DNA of 64,000 nt, taken from the NCBI GenBank assembly GCA_963989385.1, contig OZ022502.1, positions 12,573,001 to 12,637,000 on the forward strand, in the 5' to 3' direction. A program made the translations under genes and the position numbers. The notes under the pieces were generated by a model. The model was not told where the DNA came from and made no database searches. It saw only the letters and a program-made list of their open reading frames with translations. The DNA is from Ctena decussata. Lineage: Eukaryota; Mollusca; Bivalvia; Lucinida; Lucinidae. Of this stretch, positions 21,401 to 32,505 are shown piece after piece (the first letter of the stretch is position 1; each line of letters starts with the position of its first letter).

Positions 21401-22085
21401 GTCTTCTGACGGTTCTTGAATATTCAATCTGGGACATTTAAAGACGAGGTACAATCAGGCCAAGAAATCTTTTATTTAATTTCTCCCATATCCAATAGCT
21501 TATGTCCAATGTTAAACAAGAAAGATATGACAATGTGTGTCACATCAATAGACTCGACTTACTTGAATAGCATTGAAGATAAAAGTTTTTCTTGTCAGGG
21601 CACCATTTGAATAAACACATTCCGAAAAGGTAGATCCGCTGAAGTTTTACGGCTGGTTCCTTCAGACCAAGTTTAGTGAAAAGTGTGGTTTGCATTAAAA
21701 CCAAAATTGGCAAAAACGAAACGTATCTGAACATAAAAATAATAGTTTGCCGTTTTTAAAACGATACATAGGCCATGTTACACTATCAAACTTCTTTGAT
21801 AAAATGTTCTTAATTCATGTTGCTTGTCAAGAAAATATTTGCTAGAATATTCATGACACACTGTGATGCCATCTGATCAAATTTTCTTGGTTTATTGTTG
21901 TTCAAATGAAAAGTTGAGTCCGATATTCATGACTCACTGTCAAATGCCACGAAATTACTTTTGTTGTCATGGCAACTGCGGAAGTTATGAACTTTTATTT
22001 TTTTCTAATTTCAAAAGACCCTTTAGTTGCCCATTGAAAAAACCCTTTAGTTGCCTATTGAACAGACTTATCATAACCTCGCTTT
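21401..22085. other. No gene recognised
   Basis: Nothing supported except a short local duplication, CCCTTTAGTTGCC(C/T)ATTGAA, at 22019-22062. Confidence 0.4.
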
Positions 22086-22747
22086 GAAAAAGAAGGCTTA
22101 TACTGGATTTGGTGGGGCTGTAATTCCGTAAGCCCTGATTTTTAATGATGAAACTTCGTGTCACATGTTTCTCAAGAACTATTGCACCTAAAATCATCAA
22201 ACTTGGTATACATATGGACAATGAGTTGTTGTATCGTGAATTTTTGAATCGGGCTTATTGCTATTATTATTTCCTTTATCTGTCCATTTTTCTGTCTTTA
22301 CAACGTTAATTTGTAACAGTTTTCTCAGGAACTTTGCAAGAAGGGGTCTCTAAATTTTGTATAAACATGAAGGATGAGTCATTGTATCGTGGGATTGAGA
22401 CCAACACTCATTGATCTTATTCTTCCATTTTTATCTATTTTTCTTTCTTTCCATATTTAGCATGTTAACATTGAGAATTTGTGGCAAATTTTTTTCAGGA
22501 ACTTCATATATGGTATACATACGGACAAAAAGCTGTTGTATTGTGGGATTGAGAATACAGCTAATTGCTCATATTTTTCCTTTTATTTGTTCATTTTACT
22601 GTATTTTAAGGTACATTTGTGTAACAATAGTCTACATAACTATTCAAGCTAGAATCTTACTTAGTATTTATATGGACAATGAGTTATTGTATCATTTGAA
22701 TGAGGCTCGGGATCATTCCTCTTATTCTTCCTTTATTTATTCATTTT
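22086..22747 (+). repeat. Degenerate tandem array, about 150-170 bp units (first part)
   Basis: The core word AACTTGGTATACATATGGACAATGAGT...TTGTATCGTG recurs at about 22198, 22350, 22510 and 22660. TTCCTTTATTTGTTCATTTT-type spacers lie between. The array is interrupted by another repeat at 22748 and resumes at about 23640. Confidence 0.7.
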
Positions 22748-23640
22748 AGCTCGTCTGGATAAAGTCCAGGAAGAGCTATTGCACTGCCCCTGGACTCGTA
22801 GTCGACATTTACGTTAAAGGATTTTATGAGCTTATAATTTCTAAACCATTTCATGGACCTAGTTCATATTTGGTGCAATGATACATAAAGGTCCATAGTT
22901 ACTTTCAGCAAGACCCCTGCGCTTGAGGTCAAGGTCACAGACTGTGAAGTTTAACATCAAATGTTTTTATTCATCAAGGATTATGTAAGGGAAGCAAATC
23001 TTACTTCTAAATAATTTAATGTTACAAGTTGAGTATTTTGTTATCTCCCTTGATTGTTATGCCAAGCTTATGACACGAATTCTTGGATATTCTAAGAGCT
23101 GATATTTTCCAAACCAGATGATGGATCTGGTTCATATTTGGCATGATGATAGGTACTGGTCCAAATTTTTATTAAGCAGTTTCTGCCCACGCCCATGAAC
23201 AAAAGGCCAGGATCACCGATTTTGACATTTCTCGTTTAAGTTTTCTAAAGATCATTTCTTTTTCAAAAGTATGTTATTGGTTTGTTTTATTTTTAGCTTG
23301 CCTGGTCGGAATCTAGGAAGAGCTGCTGCACTGCCCCTGGCGTGAGTCGTCCAGGAAGAGTTATTGCACTACCCCTGGCATTGGTGGTGGAGTCCACATT
23401 TACGTGAAACTTTTAAAGAGCTTTTCCAAACCATTTGATATATTTGGTTCATATTTGGTATGATAATAGACATAGTTCTAAAGTTTCTTTCAGTAATACC
23501 CCCGATCAGGCCTATGACCTTAAGGTCAAGGTCACAACTCTAAAAGTTTACATGAAAGTCTTCTATCACCCGAATTCCAGACGAGCTATGCTGTTTGCTG
23601 ACAGCTATTGTTCTTTCTTTTCCTATATCACACACTGAAA
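22748..23640 (+). mobile_element. Repeat element nested in the 150-bp array
   Basis: It starts TTTAGCTCGTCTGGATAAAG with AAGAGCTATTGCACTGCCCC. It contains degenerate units with TTTGGTGCAATGATA...GAGGTCAAGGTCACA, and a second start-like block at 23296-23400 repeats AGAGYTATTGCACTRCCCCTGG. The flanking 150-bp array is continuous across it, so it was inserted later. Confidence 0.55.
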
Positions 23641-24410
23641 TTTTGTATCAACGTTTTATCAGGAACTATTAAAGCTAGAATCTTTAAACTTGGTATACAT
23701 GTGGACAATTAGCTTTAGTAATGTGTGATTGATACTGGTCTTATTCTTCCCTTTATTTGTTCATTTTTCTGCCTTTCTAATGTAAATTTGTGTCAAAGTT
23801 TTGAGATTTCTCAGGGAGTATTCATTTAGAATCGTCAAACTTTGTATACTTTTGAATAAATGACTTATTGTATCGTGCGAATGAGAAGCGGGCTCACTGC
23901 TATAATTGTTGCTTTATTTACCCATTTTTTCTCTTCTTGTTTCACAGTATTAAAATGTTGTGACAAAGGTTGCTTAGAAACCATTCACTATAGGATCTTT
24001 AAACTTCGTTCACACAGAGGATCTTGCATGAGTGCTCATGTATTATTGAATTTATTAAACGAGTTTGGGAAAAAGATAAGATGCGAGGCTTTGCCGAGCA
24101 TCTTATCGGTTTTCCCCAACGAGTTTAATAAATTTAGTTATACAGGAGCACGAATGCAAGATTCTATTTATCATATGACACTAAAATCGCATTTTATCAG
24201 CAGAATTTGCACTAAAACGTCACGATTTCGCCATTAGAAAACGCGGCGTTTTTTGGACGTCAACGTATAACGTTACGACGTAATTTGCATATTTAATCCA
24301 CTAGTGGATTATCGCATTTAATGCACATGGCTTTATTACACTCTCAGATGCGACGTCATATGATAAATATGAATAATGAGTTGTCATAATGTAAGATTGA
24401 TAATCAGGAT
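23641..24410 (+). repeat. Degenerate tandem array (second part)
   Basis: Further copies of AAACTTGGTATACATGTGGA...GTAATGTGTGATTGA lie at about 23690, 23836 and 24360. A palindromic insertion occupies about 24019-24163. Confidence 0.6.
24019..24163. mobile_element. Hairpin MITE-like insertion
   Basis: GATCTTGCATGAGTGCTC and AATTTATTAAACGAGTTTGG on the left are mirrored by CCAACGAGTTTAATAAATTT and GAGCACGAATGCAAGATTC on the right. The loop region GATGCGAGGCTTTGCCGAGC is also self-complementary at its edges (AGATAAGATGC / GCATCTTATC). Confidence 0.75.
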
Positions 24411-24568
24411 TATTTATATGCACTTTTTTTCTTTATTTTCGCAGAGTTACATCATTAAAATTCTATTCTATTCTATCCCATAACCTTAGAAATTTAAAGT
24501 TGCTCAAGTTCAAAAGTCATTTAAAGATGATTTGGGAATAATGATTTCCCATACGCTGTGCAAGGCTG

Positions 24569-24687
24569 CCCAGCGAGCACTGGCCGCCGAAAAGACGTCG
24601 AAATGAAGTTGTCGTGACGTCGATGCGTCTTGATAAAGTCACATTGACATTAACACAATGTCAGTTTGATGTCATGTGCCTGCTGGG
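24569..24687. mobile_element. GACGTC-rich MITE, copy D
   Basis: It begins CCCAGCGAGCACTGG and ends GTGCCTGCTGGGT, with GACGTCG words in the core. It is the most diverged of the five copies. Confidence 0.6.
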
Positions 24688-25777
24688 TGCATGCCAAAGA
24701 AATTAAAATTTGACTCCTGATTCAAGAATTTGAACGGCAACTCAGGATACTGAAATTTCTTCAAAGATTGTTTGAAATGCCATTTTCACAGGGATTTTTG
24801 CAGGAGTTTTGTCATAAAACGTAATGGCAAAACTTGGAAAAAAAGACGGACATGCACAGTAATAATGGTGCATGAAAAATCGCCAAATTTCTACATCTAA
24901 GGGAGATATCTGAGAATTTGATGAATTTAAACCTCGCATGTAAAGACAATAATACAAGATATCGGACGTTTTAAGTGTTTTGGTGATTCCTGCATTATGA
25001 ACTTTCCTGCACAATACAAAATCTATTCATGCGCATGCACAGCAATGAAGTGCATTTCAATCAATGCCTATCGAATAATACCAGATAACTCTTGCGTGGA
25101 AAAATATGGGTTGCCGATTTTCTAAGCATTTTGTACCCTCGCGTCTCCCCAAATATACATGAGCCTCAGTTAACTCCTATAGGCACTGGATTCATGTCAG
25201 TCCTTCTAATTGTCCGTTTGCTCATTTTCCCTAAGCGTTATTTTAAAGTTAGTGATACCCACTTCCTGTTTTTGTTCGTATGTATATTAGCTCGCGCGCT
25301 CATTTTGCACCACTTACTAATATTTGCATACGTGCAGGGGTAGGACTTACGTCCTCCTCAAATAACAAGCTATTGTATTGTGTTCCTTTCCACTATGGTT
25401 TGTTAAGTAAGCGGTGGCTTGAGAATCATTGAAATCATCCATACCCCGGAACGTCCCTCGAGGCAGAATGGACCCGTTCACATGATATGCGACGTACCCT
25501 GGATATAAACTGTGAGATATAGATATAGATAATTTATTAATTCATTAATCTATATGGTCCACGTATATGTACATGTATAATTTTTAACAAATATTTAGGA
25601 TAATAAGCGACACACTTTTTCTTTTCTGATACCAATAACCTATAGTTTGGCGTATAATTCCGTTTTACACATGACGGCGAAGTTTGATAGCCCAACAGTC
25701 TATTATGGGAGAGGTTCTAGGTTAGCTAGTACAGTATCTACACAGATGCATTTGTAAAATTGCTCTTTAGAAATAAC
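24688..25777. other. No gene recognised
   Basis: Several short ORFs without motifs. I see no splice-consistent exon and no clear repeat boundaries. Confidence 0.4.
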
Positions 25778-25970
25778 ACAACGGGTAGGCGGCAATCGAA
25801 AACTCTCTTGCAATCGACGAACGCGGATCAAAAACCGCTAGAAACAGCGTTTTCGATTGCAAATGGGGAATCGAAAACGCTGTTTTGCAATCAAAAACGC
25901 TGTTTCTAACTGTTTTTGATCCGCGTTAATCGACTATTAAGGGCGTTTTCGATTGCCGCCTATCCGGTGT
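25778..25970. mobile_element. Long-hairpin MITE
   Basis: The left end GGGTAGGCGGCAATCGAAAA and the right end, which reads CCGGATAGGCGGCAATCGAA on the minus strand, are inverted copies. The pairing continues almost the full length: GAACGCGGATCAAAAACCGC faces its partner near 25915, and GAAACAGCGTTTTCGATTGC faces 25880-25905. About 193 bp in total, with no coding content. Confidence 0.85.
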
Positions 25971-26392
25971 GAATATGTCTATCTTTTACTTAGAAACTGA
26001 AATTGATATCCTGACGTCTATGCATGTAGCGAACCTTATGTAGCTTTTACCAGTGTTGCTATCGGAATGTTAACTACCAGTCAGGTAGGGCTTGTGGCGG
26101 AGTTAATGTCCAGACATCATTACCCCGAAACAAGCCCATCGTCGCCAGTTGCAGGTCCAAGGCTTATTCTGATCCCTACACTGCCTAGCTTAGCACATGC
26201 AGATTATATCTTTGACACATTATTTAGATGCACGACAGTACACCTTTAAACATATTTATCTAGCAAGCTGATACATGTTATCTCGAATCGAGTTATTCCA
26301 ATTTTATAATTCCCCGGACATCTTACTCATTGTCCCTTCCATGAGAACCCCTAAATAATCGCACAGGTTGTTTATTCTTATCTTATTTACAG
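25971..26392. other. Upstream flank or 5' UTR intron of the CARD gene
   Basis: It ends in a pyrimidine-rich tract and CAG at 26390-26392. The first coding exon is therefore probably preceded by an untranslated exon that I could not locate. Confidence 0.4.
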
Positions 26393-26420
26393 ACAATAAA
26401 AGCCTGCCATTGAACTAACA

Positions 26421-26571
26421 ATGGCCAAGAGAGATGACGAAAGAAAGCTCAGGCCAGATGAAGAGATATCAGAGGAATCCATTGCGGCCAATTTTAAGGC
26501 CTACAGATCATATCTAGAACAACACGTTCATATTTTCGATTTGATTGGCTACTATGTACCATTTACTGAAG
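26421..26571 (+). CDS. Tandem-CARD protein (RIG-I-like receptor candidate), coding exon 1
   Basis: The exon opens after a CAG acceptor at 26390-26392. Its ATG is in good context (AACAATGGCC). It encodes 50 residues plus one base and ends ACTGAAG at a GTAG donor (26572), phase 1. Residues 1-20 are charged (KRDDERKLRPDEE). Residues 25-50 (FKAYRSYLEQHV, then DLIGYYVPFTE) form helices 1-2 of a CARD-like domain, in the spelling seen at the N-terminus of RIG-I-like receptors. Such proteins sense cytosolic viral RNA and signal through CARD-CARD contact with MAVS. Without exon 2 the domain is incomplete. Splicing to 29702 restores a continuous frame (GAA + GAG + GAT). The gene-family call is inference from domain pattern. 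Another tandem-CARD protein is possible. Confidence 0.7.
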
Positions 26572-27109
26572 GTAGATTATTCGTGTTATGTTCAAGTAAA
26601 ATTTTATATTAAATGTTCAACACAATTATGAGATAATTTCAGATATATTTTTCGGACATGTTTTTTTTTTCTCTACTAGTATCTAAGATTTTGTGAAAAA
26701 ATTCCGAAATATTCTGTAGCTAATGAAATATTTGCCTAAATCAATACAAAATGCGAGCATATTTGGAAGACTTAAAGGCCTCTTGACGGCTTGCACATAG
26801 GTACACATGTATGAAATTTATCAAAATATCTTTACAGAGTGCAAAACAAATGCGAATATCGTATATAATCGAGCGCTATTTAATTTGTATAATATTTTCC
26901 TGACGTCATAGAAAAACAAGTAAGGTGTTATTTGTTTCACACTTTCGTGATTTAGAGAACGCTGAGCTTCTTGATCACTGTTCTTTTTATACAAAAACTG
27001 AAAATTTTGGTTAAACACTATTCTGATTTTAAATGACACTTTTATAAGATTTAATTAGATTTACCGCAGTCAGTCAGAACAACTTCTTCTTTAAATAGCC
27101 GAGTCTTGT

Positions 27110-27175
27110 CGGCTATAAAGTATTGGTAAGACGAGTCCTGCAATCTTTTACTATTGTAAACGGGGTTCAATTAAA
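27110..27175 (+). mobile_element. Fragment of the 18350-type SINE
   Basis: GCAATCTTTTACTATTGTAAACGGGGTTCAATT matches the body of the SINE at 18428-18458. The tRNA head is missing or unrecognisable. (Match positions are about 27140-27172.). Confidence 0.45.
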
Positions 27176-27538
27176 CGTAGCTTTGATTATGGTTGAAATG
27201 GTGATGAGAAGGCCGTAGAATTGCAAGTCAGTAAAATATGTTAAATATGTACCTTTCCTTGGTGTGGCACTTCTGCGACATTTCATATTGCCTCTCTGAA
27301 CTTCTATGCGAACAGCGTCTTTGTCCGCGCACGACATCTCTGCGAAAAGGGTCTTTAACAGGCAAATAACGAAATACTCCTGTGGTTTTAGACGGGTTTT
27401 AAAATTTTGGCCGCACAACTAGTCATCAGCAAAAGTAAAAATATGGAAGCAGTCTGCACCGGATTGAAAACATTTCAATTTAGAGTAGACATTGTGGAAA
27501 GTCCTGAGGGACCGTTCCAATGATAGGCGAGAGAACAC

Positions 27539-27625
27539 AAGCACAGTAGGCTGTTGCTTTACTATTATCCAAAACGGCACGGAAAATTACCCCATGTACC
27601 CAGCACCATCGCACGACCACGACCA
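27539..27625. repeat. Dispersed repeat shared with 55257-55358
   Basis: AAGCACAGTAGGC, then TACTATTATCCAAA, then ACCCAGCACCATCGCAC occur in the same order and spacing at 55257-55358. Divergence is roughly a quarter of positions by eye. Family unknown. Confidence 0.5.
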
Positions 27626-28450
27626 CCCCAACGGAGGACGTAACCATATGTACTTGATACATGTTTGTATCAGATTTAACAACTGTTTGCTGGGAAAAGA
27701 GAAATTCTGAGAACAAACAGCAACATAGGCAAGTCACAATGGGAAAATACGCCTTAGAAAAGTTACTAAAGATTACTGCTTATTGCCATATATATTCGTC
27801 CGTTTGATAGTATAAGGAGAAAAACTAAATAAGCATATGCTTTCGTTCTGATCCTATTGTGTTCATATCTTATCAATGTAACCATGAATGTATGTTTAAT
27901 GGAAAGAAAATATGTTTAAAGATATACGCCCTCATATGTTTCTATTAAATTTCAAATTTCTCACGAAAAATCGTATCAAAGACATAAAAATGATTTATAG
28001 TAAAATTACTTTTATGTACCAAATTTATAATTTGTGTCGGTCACTGGAAGTAGAAGAATGTAAGAAAATAAATAAAAACGCGGGAATAGCGGATCGTCAT
28101 TCCCCGCCCAAAACGAATACTGGATACGCCCAGTAATCATGGTTAATCAGGGAAAAGTTATATCATGAATAATTTAAAGCCCTTTCGTTAATCAACATCG
28201 GACAGTTATTGGCTGAAAAAATCTCACATGCACGGATTAGAGATTAATGCTATTGTAAGGTTATTTACTCCACTATTCATAAAATGCAAAGTGTGCTTGC
28301 AGAAACGCCTTTTTATTCCCATGTGGGAGTCAATCAATTTAAGACGAAAAAATGTTCATGAATATTCATGAAGGGTTCGCAATGATATATCGTCTCTGCC
28401 TCCGTACCAAAGACTTTTTGGATGAAGATTTTTTGCACAATTCTTAATTA

Positions 28451-29405
28451 TTATACCCCCGACGTATGTCGAGGGGTATATAGTTTTCGCCTTTCCGTCC
28501 GTTCGTCTGTTCGTCCGTCTGTGCGTCCGTCCGTCCGTTCGTGCGTCCGTCCGTTAACATTTGCGTTAAAGTTTTGCGTTAAGTTTTTAATTTTGCTTAT
28601 GTTTCAAATATCCTTTGAAGAAGCATGTTGATATGTGCCTAGACTTACTTACAGGTTCAAGCAGAATACTTATCATCATCTGGATGCTGCTGCTGACATA
28701 AGGTCAAGGTCACAGACATAAACATTTGCGTTAAAGTTTTGTATTAAGTTTTTAATTTTGCTTATGTTTCCAATATCCTTTGATGAAGCCTGTTGGTATG
28801 TGCCTAGATTTACTTACAGGTCGAAACAGAATACTTATCATCATCTGGATGCTGCTGCTGACCTAAGGTCAAGGTCACAGACTTAAACACATGCGTTCAA
28901 GTTTTGCATTAAGTTTAGAGTGTTCTTTTATATTTCTTATATCCTTTGATGGAACCTATTGATATTTGACTTGGGTTACTTTTAGGTTCATAAAGAGTAG
29001 TTTACATCATCTGAATGCTGCTGCTTACCAAAGGTCAAGGTCACAGACTTGTGTATTTGTGTTAAAGTTTGGCGTTAAGTTTATATTCGTTGCTTATATT
29101 TCCAACATCATTTGATGAAACCTTTTTGATATATGACTAAGTTTACTTCTATGTTCATGCAGATTATTTGACATCATCTGGATGCTGCTGCTGACCAAGG
29201 TCATGGGCACAGACTTATATGTCTACATTAAAGGTTTTTGTTAAGTTGGTACTCTTTGCTGATATTTAAACTATACTTTGATGGAACCATTTGATAGGTG
29301 ACTAAGTTTACTTCTAGGTTCAAACCATGTATAAGACTGGTTTCATTAGGCAGTCGTTTCTTAAGGCGGTGGTTTCATTAGGCGGTGGTGCTGGTCGGGG
29401 GTATA
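28451..29405 (+). repeat. Tandem-repeat element of five units, about 166 bp, in CARD gene intron 1
   Basis: It opens with a hairpin (TACCCCCGACGTATGTCGAG) and a CCGT(C/T)CGT-rich run. Units starting CATTTGCGTTAAAGTTTTGC then follow at about 28558, 28723, 28889, 29054 and 29224. Each unit includes CATCATCTGGATGCTGCTGC and AAGGTCAAGGTCACAGAC. The close is GTCGGGGGTATACG. The opening and closing blocks suggest a mobilised unit with an internal minisatellite. Confidence 0.8.
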
Positions 29406-29701
29406 CGTGAGCCCCTGCTCACTTGCTCTAGTGTTGCATACCACTAATCCGTTTAATTCTTTTGTGGTTATTTAATAATGAAATACGAGGGAGTATACCT
29501 TTAAACCAAACGCCTTAGAAAGGTTGTTGTTCCACCGGGTTAGACCAGGAGGACTCGGATCCAAGCACCTGCCAAGGCAATGCTGGTCTCTGGAGAGAGT
29601 TCTCAGAGCATTTGATGAAATGCAAAGGCCTGAACTATAACAAGCTTTTATCTTGTCTTTAGAATCATGTTTTTCTTTAATCGAGCTACGTCTTTTTTCA
29701 G

Positions 29702-29833
29702 AGGATAAACGGAAACTTTTTCAAGAGAGCAAGCGTAGTACTCAGGAAGCTGTTAGAACTGCATTTAGTTTAATTGAGCAAATGACAGTCGCGGATAAAT
29801 ATATGCAGTTACTATCCGCCTTGGACAAAGCAG
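29702..29833 (+). CDS. Tandem-CARD protein, coding exon 2
   Basis: The exon lies between a polypyrimidine tract with CAG (29699-29701) and the donor CAG/GTAAAT. It is 132 bases, phase 1 to phase 1, so skipping it would keep the frame. It encodes residues 51-94: EDKRKLFQESKRSTQEA, then an alpha-helical run ending LLSALDKA. This completes the first CARD-like domain (residues 25-94). The 'DALD-AG' type ending and the EE/ED-K segment after the second helix match the pattern of the first CARD of RIG-I-like receptors. If the following intron were retained, the reading would stop at 29929-29931. Confidence 0.7.
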
Positions 29834-30870
29834 GTAAATATGTGTTTAATATTCGTGGAAGCCGTCAAAGTACCCAAATGATGCCCGATGAAACACTGAC
29901 AAAACCGAAATTTTGCGATTCACAGACATAGATCTCGAAGCAGGGATATGATTAGGTGCTCGCATCAGTAGTCTGGCCACAGACCCTATATATATCCCCG
30001 GCAAAGGAATAGAATCTGACCACCAAAGTAATATACAGATTCGACTGGAGCCAGGCTAAAGCATCAGCTGCCTATTATAATACACCCGTCACGTGTATGT
30101 ACCTGTAGGCACAGTCAGTGAAAATGAAAGTGCCATTCTATATTTCGGCCGTGGAGTTTCATAATATGTCATAACTCAACAAATGTTCAAGTCGGACAAG
30201 ACTAATAGTTTTCCCAAAAGCCGTTAATATGCGAGAAAATATAGTAGATACTCGATGGTCATGAAGCAAATATTTTCGATACCAAGGCCCATTTCTTGAT
30301 TTACATTTAATTATTTTAGATGATGTTATTTCTTCAAGAAGCTGATAAACGTGATGATCGTAATTTTGCTGTCGTAAATTTTTAACACTGATAAAATAAC
30401 TTCCCAGAGACTTCTAAAGCAATCTCCTAGTTTTATCGACGCCACAATGATTTAGTATCTAAATCATACTTCAACTAAAAGTCGTCCTAAAAAGGCCAAC
30501 GAAACCCGAATTTTGAGAATGTCTTAGTTTATAAATTAAAAGCAAAATTCTGGTCGTCGAAGTCATTTTTTATTGATTCAGGAAAGTAATCTCTAGTAAT
30601 ACAAGACTCGGATATAACATAAAATGTGATATAACAGACTGCATGCTTAGTGCCCTCTTTAATTGCATGCCGTTGTGTAGGGCCTCAAGCCGAATGATGC
30701 CTCCAAAATAAAACTTTCTACCATGTTTGTTTGGGGCTTGATGATATGTTTTGGTCGGGCCCATAGGAGTTCAACCGTTGGATTTGGCGTGTTAGTGTTT
30801 CTCTTGCTATTATCATCTTGTTTCATCTCAGTATTTAATTGCACAACCCGCAGGTTTGCACTATAATCAC
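29834..30870 (+). other. CARD gene intron 2, first part
   Basis: No exon or repeat structure was recognised in this stretch. Confidence 0.45.
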
Positions 30871-31325
30871 TGTGTGAGTCCGTCCGTCCGTTATCAGTTA
30901 GCGAAAACGCTTATAACTCTTGAACCGCATTCTATATTTTGATAAAATTTTGCATACTTATACATGTCAATAATATCTAACGACTCGCGTGCATAACCGT
31001 CTTTTTTGATGGACGAGGCTTTGCTGAGCACAAGTTGAAAATTTACGGTCAAGTAGTGAAAATGCTCATAACTCTTGAACCCCGAGGTATATATGATTCA
31101 AATTTTGTATACTTATGTATTTTAACATTGTCCAGCCACCAGCATGCAAAACGGTGACGAGGCTTCACCGAGCATCATTTTGGCCGGTTGAGCTTTTTTG
31201 TCCGTCCGTCCGTTATCAGTTAGCGAAAACGCTTATAACTCTTGAACCGCATGGGATATTTTGACAAAATACTGCATACTTATACATGTCAACATTGTCT
31301 AACGACACGCATGCATCACACAATA
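30871..31325 (+). repeat. Repeat with two direct copies of a 120-bp block
   Basis: CCGTCCGTTATCAGTTAGCG, then AACGCTTATAACTCTTGAAC and TGCATACTTATACATGTCAA, occur at 30883-31005 and again at 31203-31310. Between them lies a related third block (CTCATAACTCTTGAACCCC at 31068). Two GACGAGGCTT(T/C)(G/A)C(T/C)GAGCA segments lie at 31011 and 31155. A further diverged relative is at about 32041-32075. Confidence 0.7.
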
Positions 31326-32360
31326 ACCAAAATCTTTATTCAGAGCATTTTATGTTATAAGATATAAATGGCTTCCCTAGTTTCCACGCATTTCATTGAT
31401 GCAAGTTTCATAGAAATACATTGATGTTTGCTATTGTCATATTTTGTGTAAAGATCGTTTTGTATGCATTTCTGTGTCTGTGATGATGAAGAAAATTTTC
31501 TAAGCTTGAATATCTACCATATCGGATCTATAGTACAAGCACATGTTAGGGAAGAAAATGAAAGAAAATGAGGGAGGGATTTGAAGAAAATGTTAATGTC
31601 ATTTGCTACAAAATTGTGTTTTGTTCTTTGCAATATGAATAGCGACAGTAGAGCCCACTGATTATGGTGAGATTGTTGAAATTAGCAAAGTGTTAAAATA
31701 AAGTCTTTATAGTCAAGCGAAGAAAGGACTATGTGCATTATGCAGGGTTTTTGGCCTCATCTGAAGCCAAAAAAATAAAGTTACTTTATAACATTCTCTT
31801 CGCATTGTTTTATTAGACGAATGGCCCAAGCGTTTATATTTCATATTGATTTGACTTTAACGGTTGCTATGGTTACAGAAAATGGTCGCTAAAATAGAGA
31901 AAAGGTCATTTTGGACCACAATGTGGAGGTTTTCAGACAGTGTTTTTTTAAAAAAGAGATATCAGCACAGCTAAATACCATAAAGATATTTCAATATTTT
32001 ATGTATCTCGGTATCATTTATCATCCATTTTAAAATATCTTGTGAAATTGCTCATAACTCTTAACCACTTGGTGTAGTTTGATAAAAATATGCATCATTC
32101 TACAAGAAATGCCCAATTTCATATTCCTTCTGGCACCAGAAACTGATTATTCTACATTCACCACGGGTCGTGCACATAACCATCAGTTGATTTTGATTTA
32201 TGTTTGCTGTTTTGATCAATTGATGGATATAAAGAAGTCATTCGCACGGATTGCATAACTTATATGTTTTTAACCACAACATAATCCAGGCGAGGGTTGT
32301 GCGAATGTATTTTATTACAGACATTTCTATGTGTTGCGTCTCTTGTACTTAACCATTAAA
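31326..32360. other. Intronic sequence, no gene recognised
   Basis: AT-rich sequence with one diverged copy of the preceding block near 32050. Confidence 0.4.
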
Positions 32361-32361
32361 G

Positions 32362-32505
32362 GGATCAAACATGATTTTTCATGCATTAACGAATGCAAGG
32401 TCCCGAGGGAGATGTTGAAAACCGAGGCCGAAGGCTGAAGTTTTCAACATCTCCCGAGAGACTTTGTAAACGTTAATGCACTGGAAAAATGTTTGCTCGC
32501 TATTA
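32362..32505. mobile_element. Palindromic hairpin element in CARD gene intron 2
   Basis: GCATTAACGAATGCAAGG, then GAGGGAGATGTTGAAAAC on the left are mirrored by GTTTTCAACATCTCCCGAGA and AACGTTAATGC on the right, around a GAGGCCGAAGGC loop. Weaker outer pairing (ATCAAACATGATTTTTCATG with its partner near 32485) extends the arms. Confidence 0.8.

Larger units (their letters stand above)
26572..28450 (+). other. CARD gene intron 1, 5' part
   Basis: Intronic sequence with no further exon recognised. It holds a degenerate SINE fragment (27110-27175) and a dispersed repeat shared with 55257-55358. Confidence 0.5.
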
